Shown here piece after piece: positions 40,000-40,000 of a DNA stretch of 40,000 nt. The first letter of the stretch is position 1. Each line of letters starts with the position of its first letter. Below the pieces are notes generated by a model. It did not search any database, was not told the DNA's origin, and saw only the letters and a program-made list of their open reading frames with translations. The position numbers and the translations under genes are program-made. Location of the stretch: NCBI GenBank assembly GCA_027452025.1, contig DAIDHI010000008.1, forward strand, positions 1 to 40,000. Direction: 5' to 3'. Source of the stretch: Elusimicrobiota bacterium. Its GTDB lineage: Bacteria > Elusimicrobiota > Elusimicrobia > UBA1565 > UBA9628.

Positions 40000-40000
40000 C

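Overview
The window is a GC-rich bacterial chromosome segment from a Gram-negative organism with an outer membrane. Evidence for this includes two porin-type proteins, a BamA-like barrel, a lipoprotein Sco1, and the murB-ftsQ-ftsA-ftsZ tail of a division cluster. Gene content and the style of the proteins (PilT after FtsZ, a cmk-plsC-rpsA run, alginate-export-like porins) would fit Elusimicrobiota or a neighbouring phylum. This assignment is an inference; no 16S rRNA gene is present.

Region 1 (1-4164) is an integrated element of lower GC than the backbone. It carries an unknown gene, a frameshifted membrane gene, a Mug113/GIY-YIG-type protein with homing-endonuclease-associated repeats, a ribbon-helix-helix regulator with a divergent promoter and repeated operator-like sites, two small excisionase-like HTH proteins and a tyrosine integrase. 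The integrase faces the 3' end of a tRNA-Glu gene, the usual integration target. A tRNA-Lys and tRNA-Glu pair follows (4165-4326).

Region 2 (4396-15131) is backbone on mixed strands: a membrane glycosyltransferase-like protein, a POT peptide transporter, an exported Hsp20-like protein, an SDR with a zinc ribbon, a PLP aminotransferase, an RDD protein, a methyltransferase coupled to a Sco1 lipoprotein, a cold-shock protein, a secreted TIM-barrel-like protein and a rhomboid-like membrane protein.

Region 3 (15168-31023) is one long rightward run: murB, ftsQ, ftsA, ftsZ, pilT, a 60-bp perfect hairpin, a deoxynucleoside kinase, pgeF-like, hisC, cmk, plsC, rpsA, a TPR protein, a metalloprotease/beta-propeller/outer-membrane-barrel protein, lysA and a small membrane protein.

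Region 4 (31024-31718) has no convincing gene. It holds same-orientation GGTCTTTT octamers and then a 28-bp sequence resembling a XerC/XerD dif site. All genes on its left back to 15168 point right, and nearly all genes from its right edge to 39041 point left. I read this as a candidate replication-terminus/dimer-resolution locus, the most interesting signal in the window.

Region 5 (31719-37318, leftward) has a hypothetical gene, an intergenic stretch with two inverted repeats, two porins with clear terminators (one with a strong promoter and a three-hairpin leader), a nucleotidyltransferase with a 56-residue partner, a TPR/YfgM-like membrane protein and tRNA-Arg(CCU).

Region 6 (37319-40000) is a degraded mobile island. 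A BRO-N family gene is bracketed by 44-bp direct repeats made of the integrase 3' end. The integrase lacks its N-terminus because an IS3-type fragment abuts it. A DUF262 gene is cut by a second insertion whose transposase-like ORF leaves the window.
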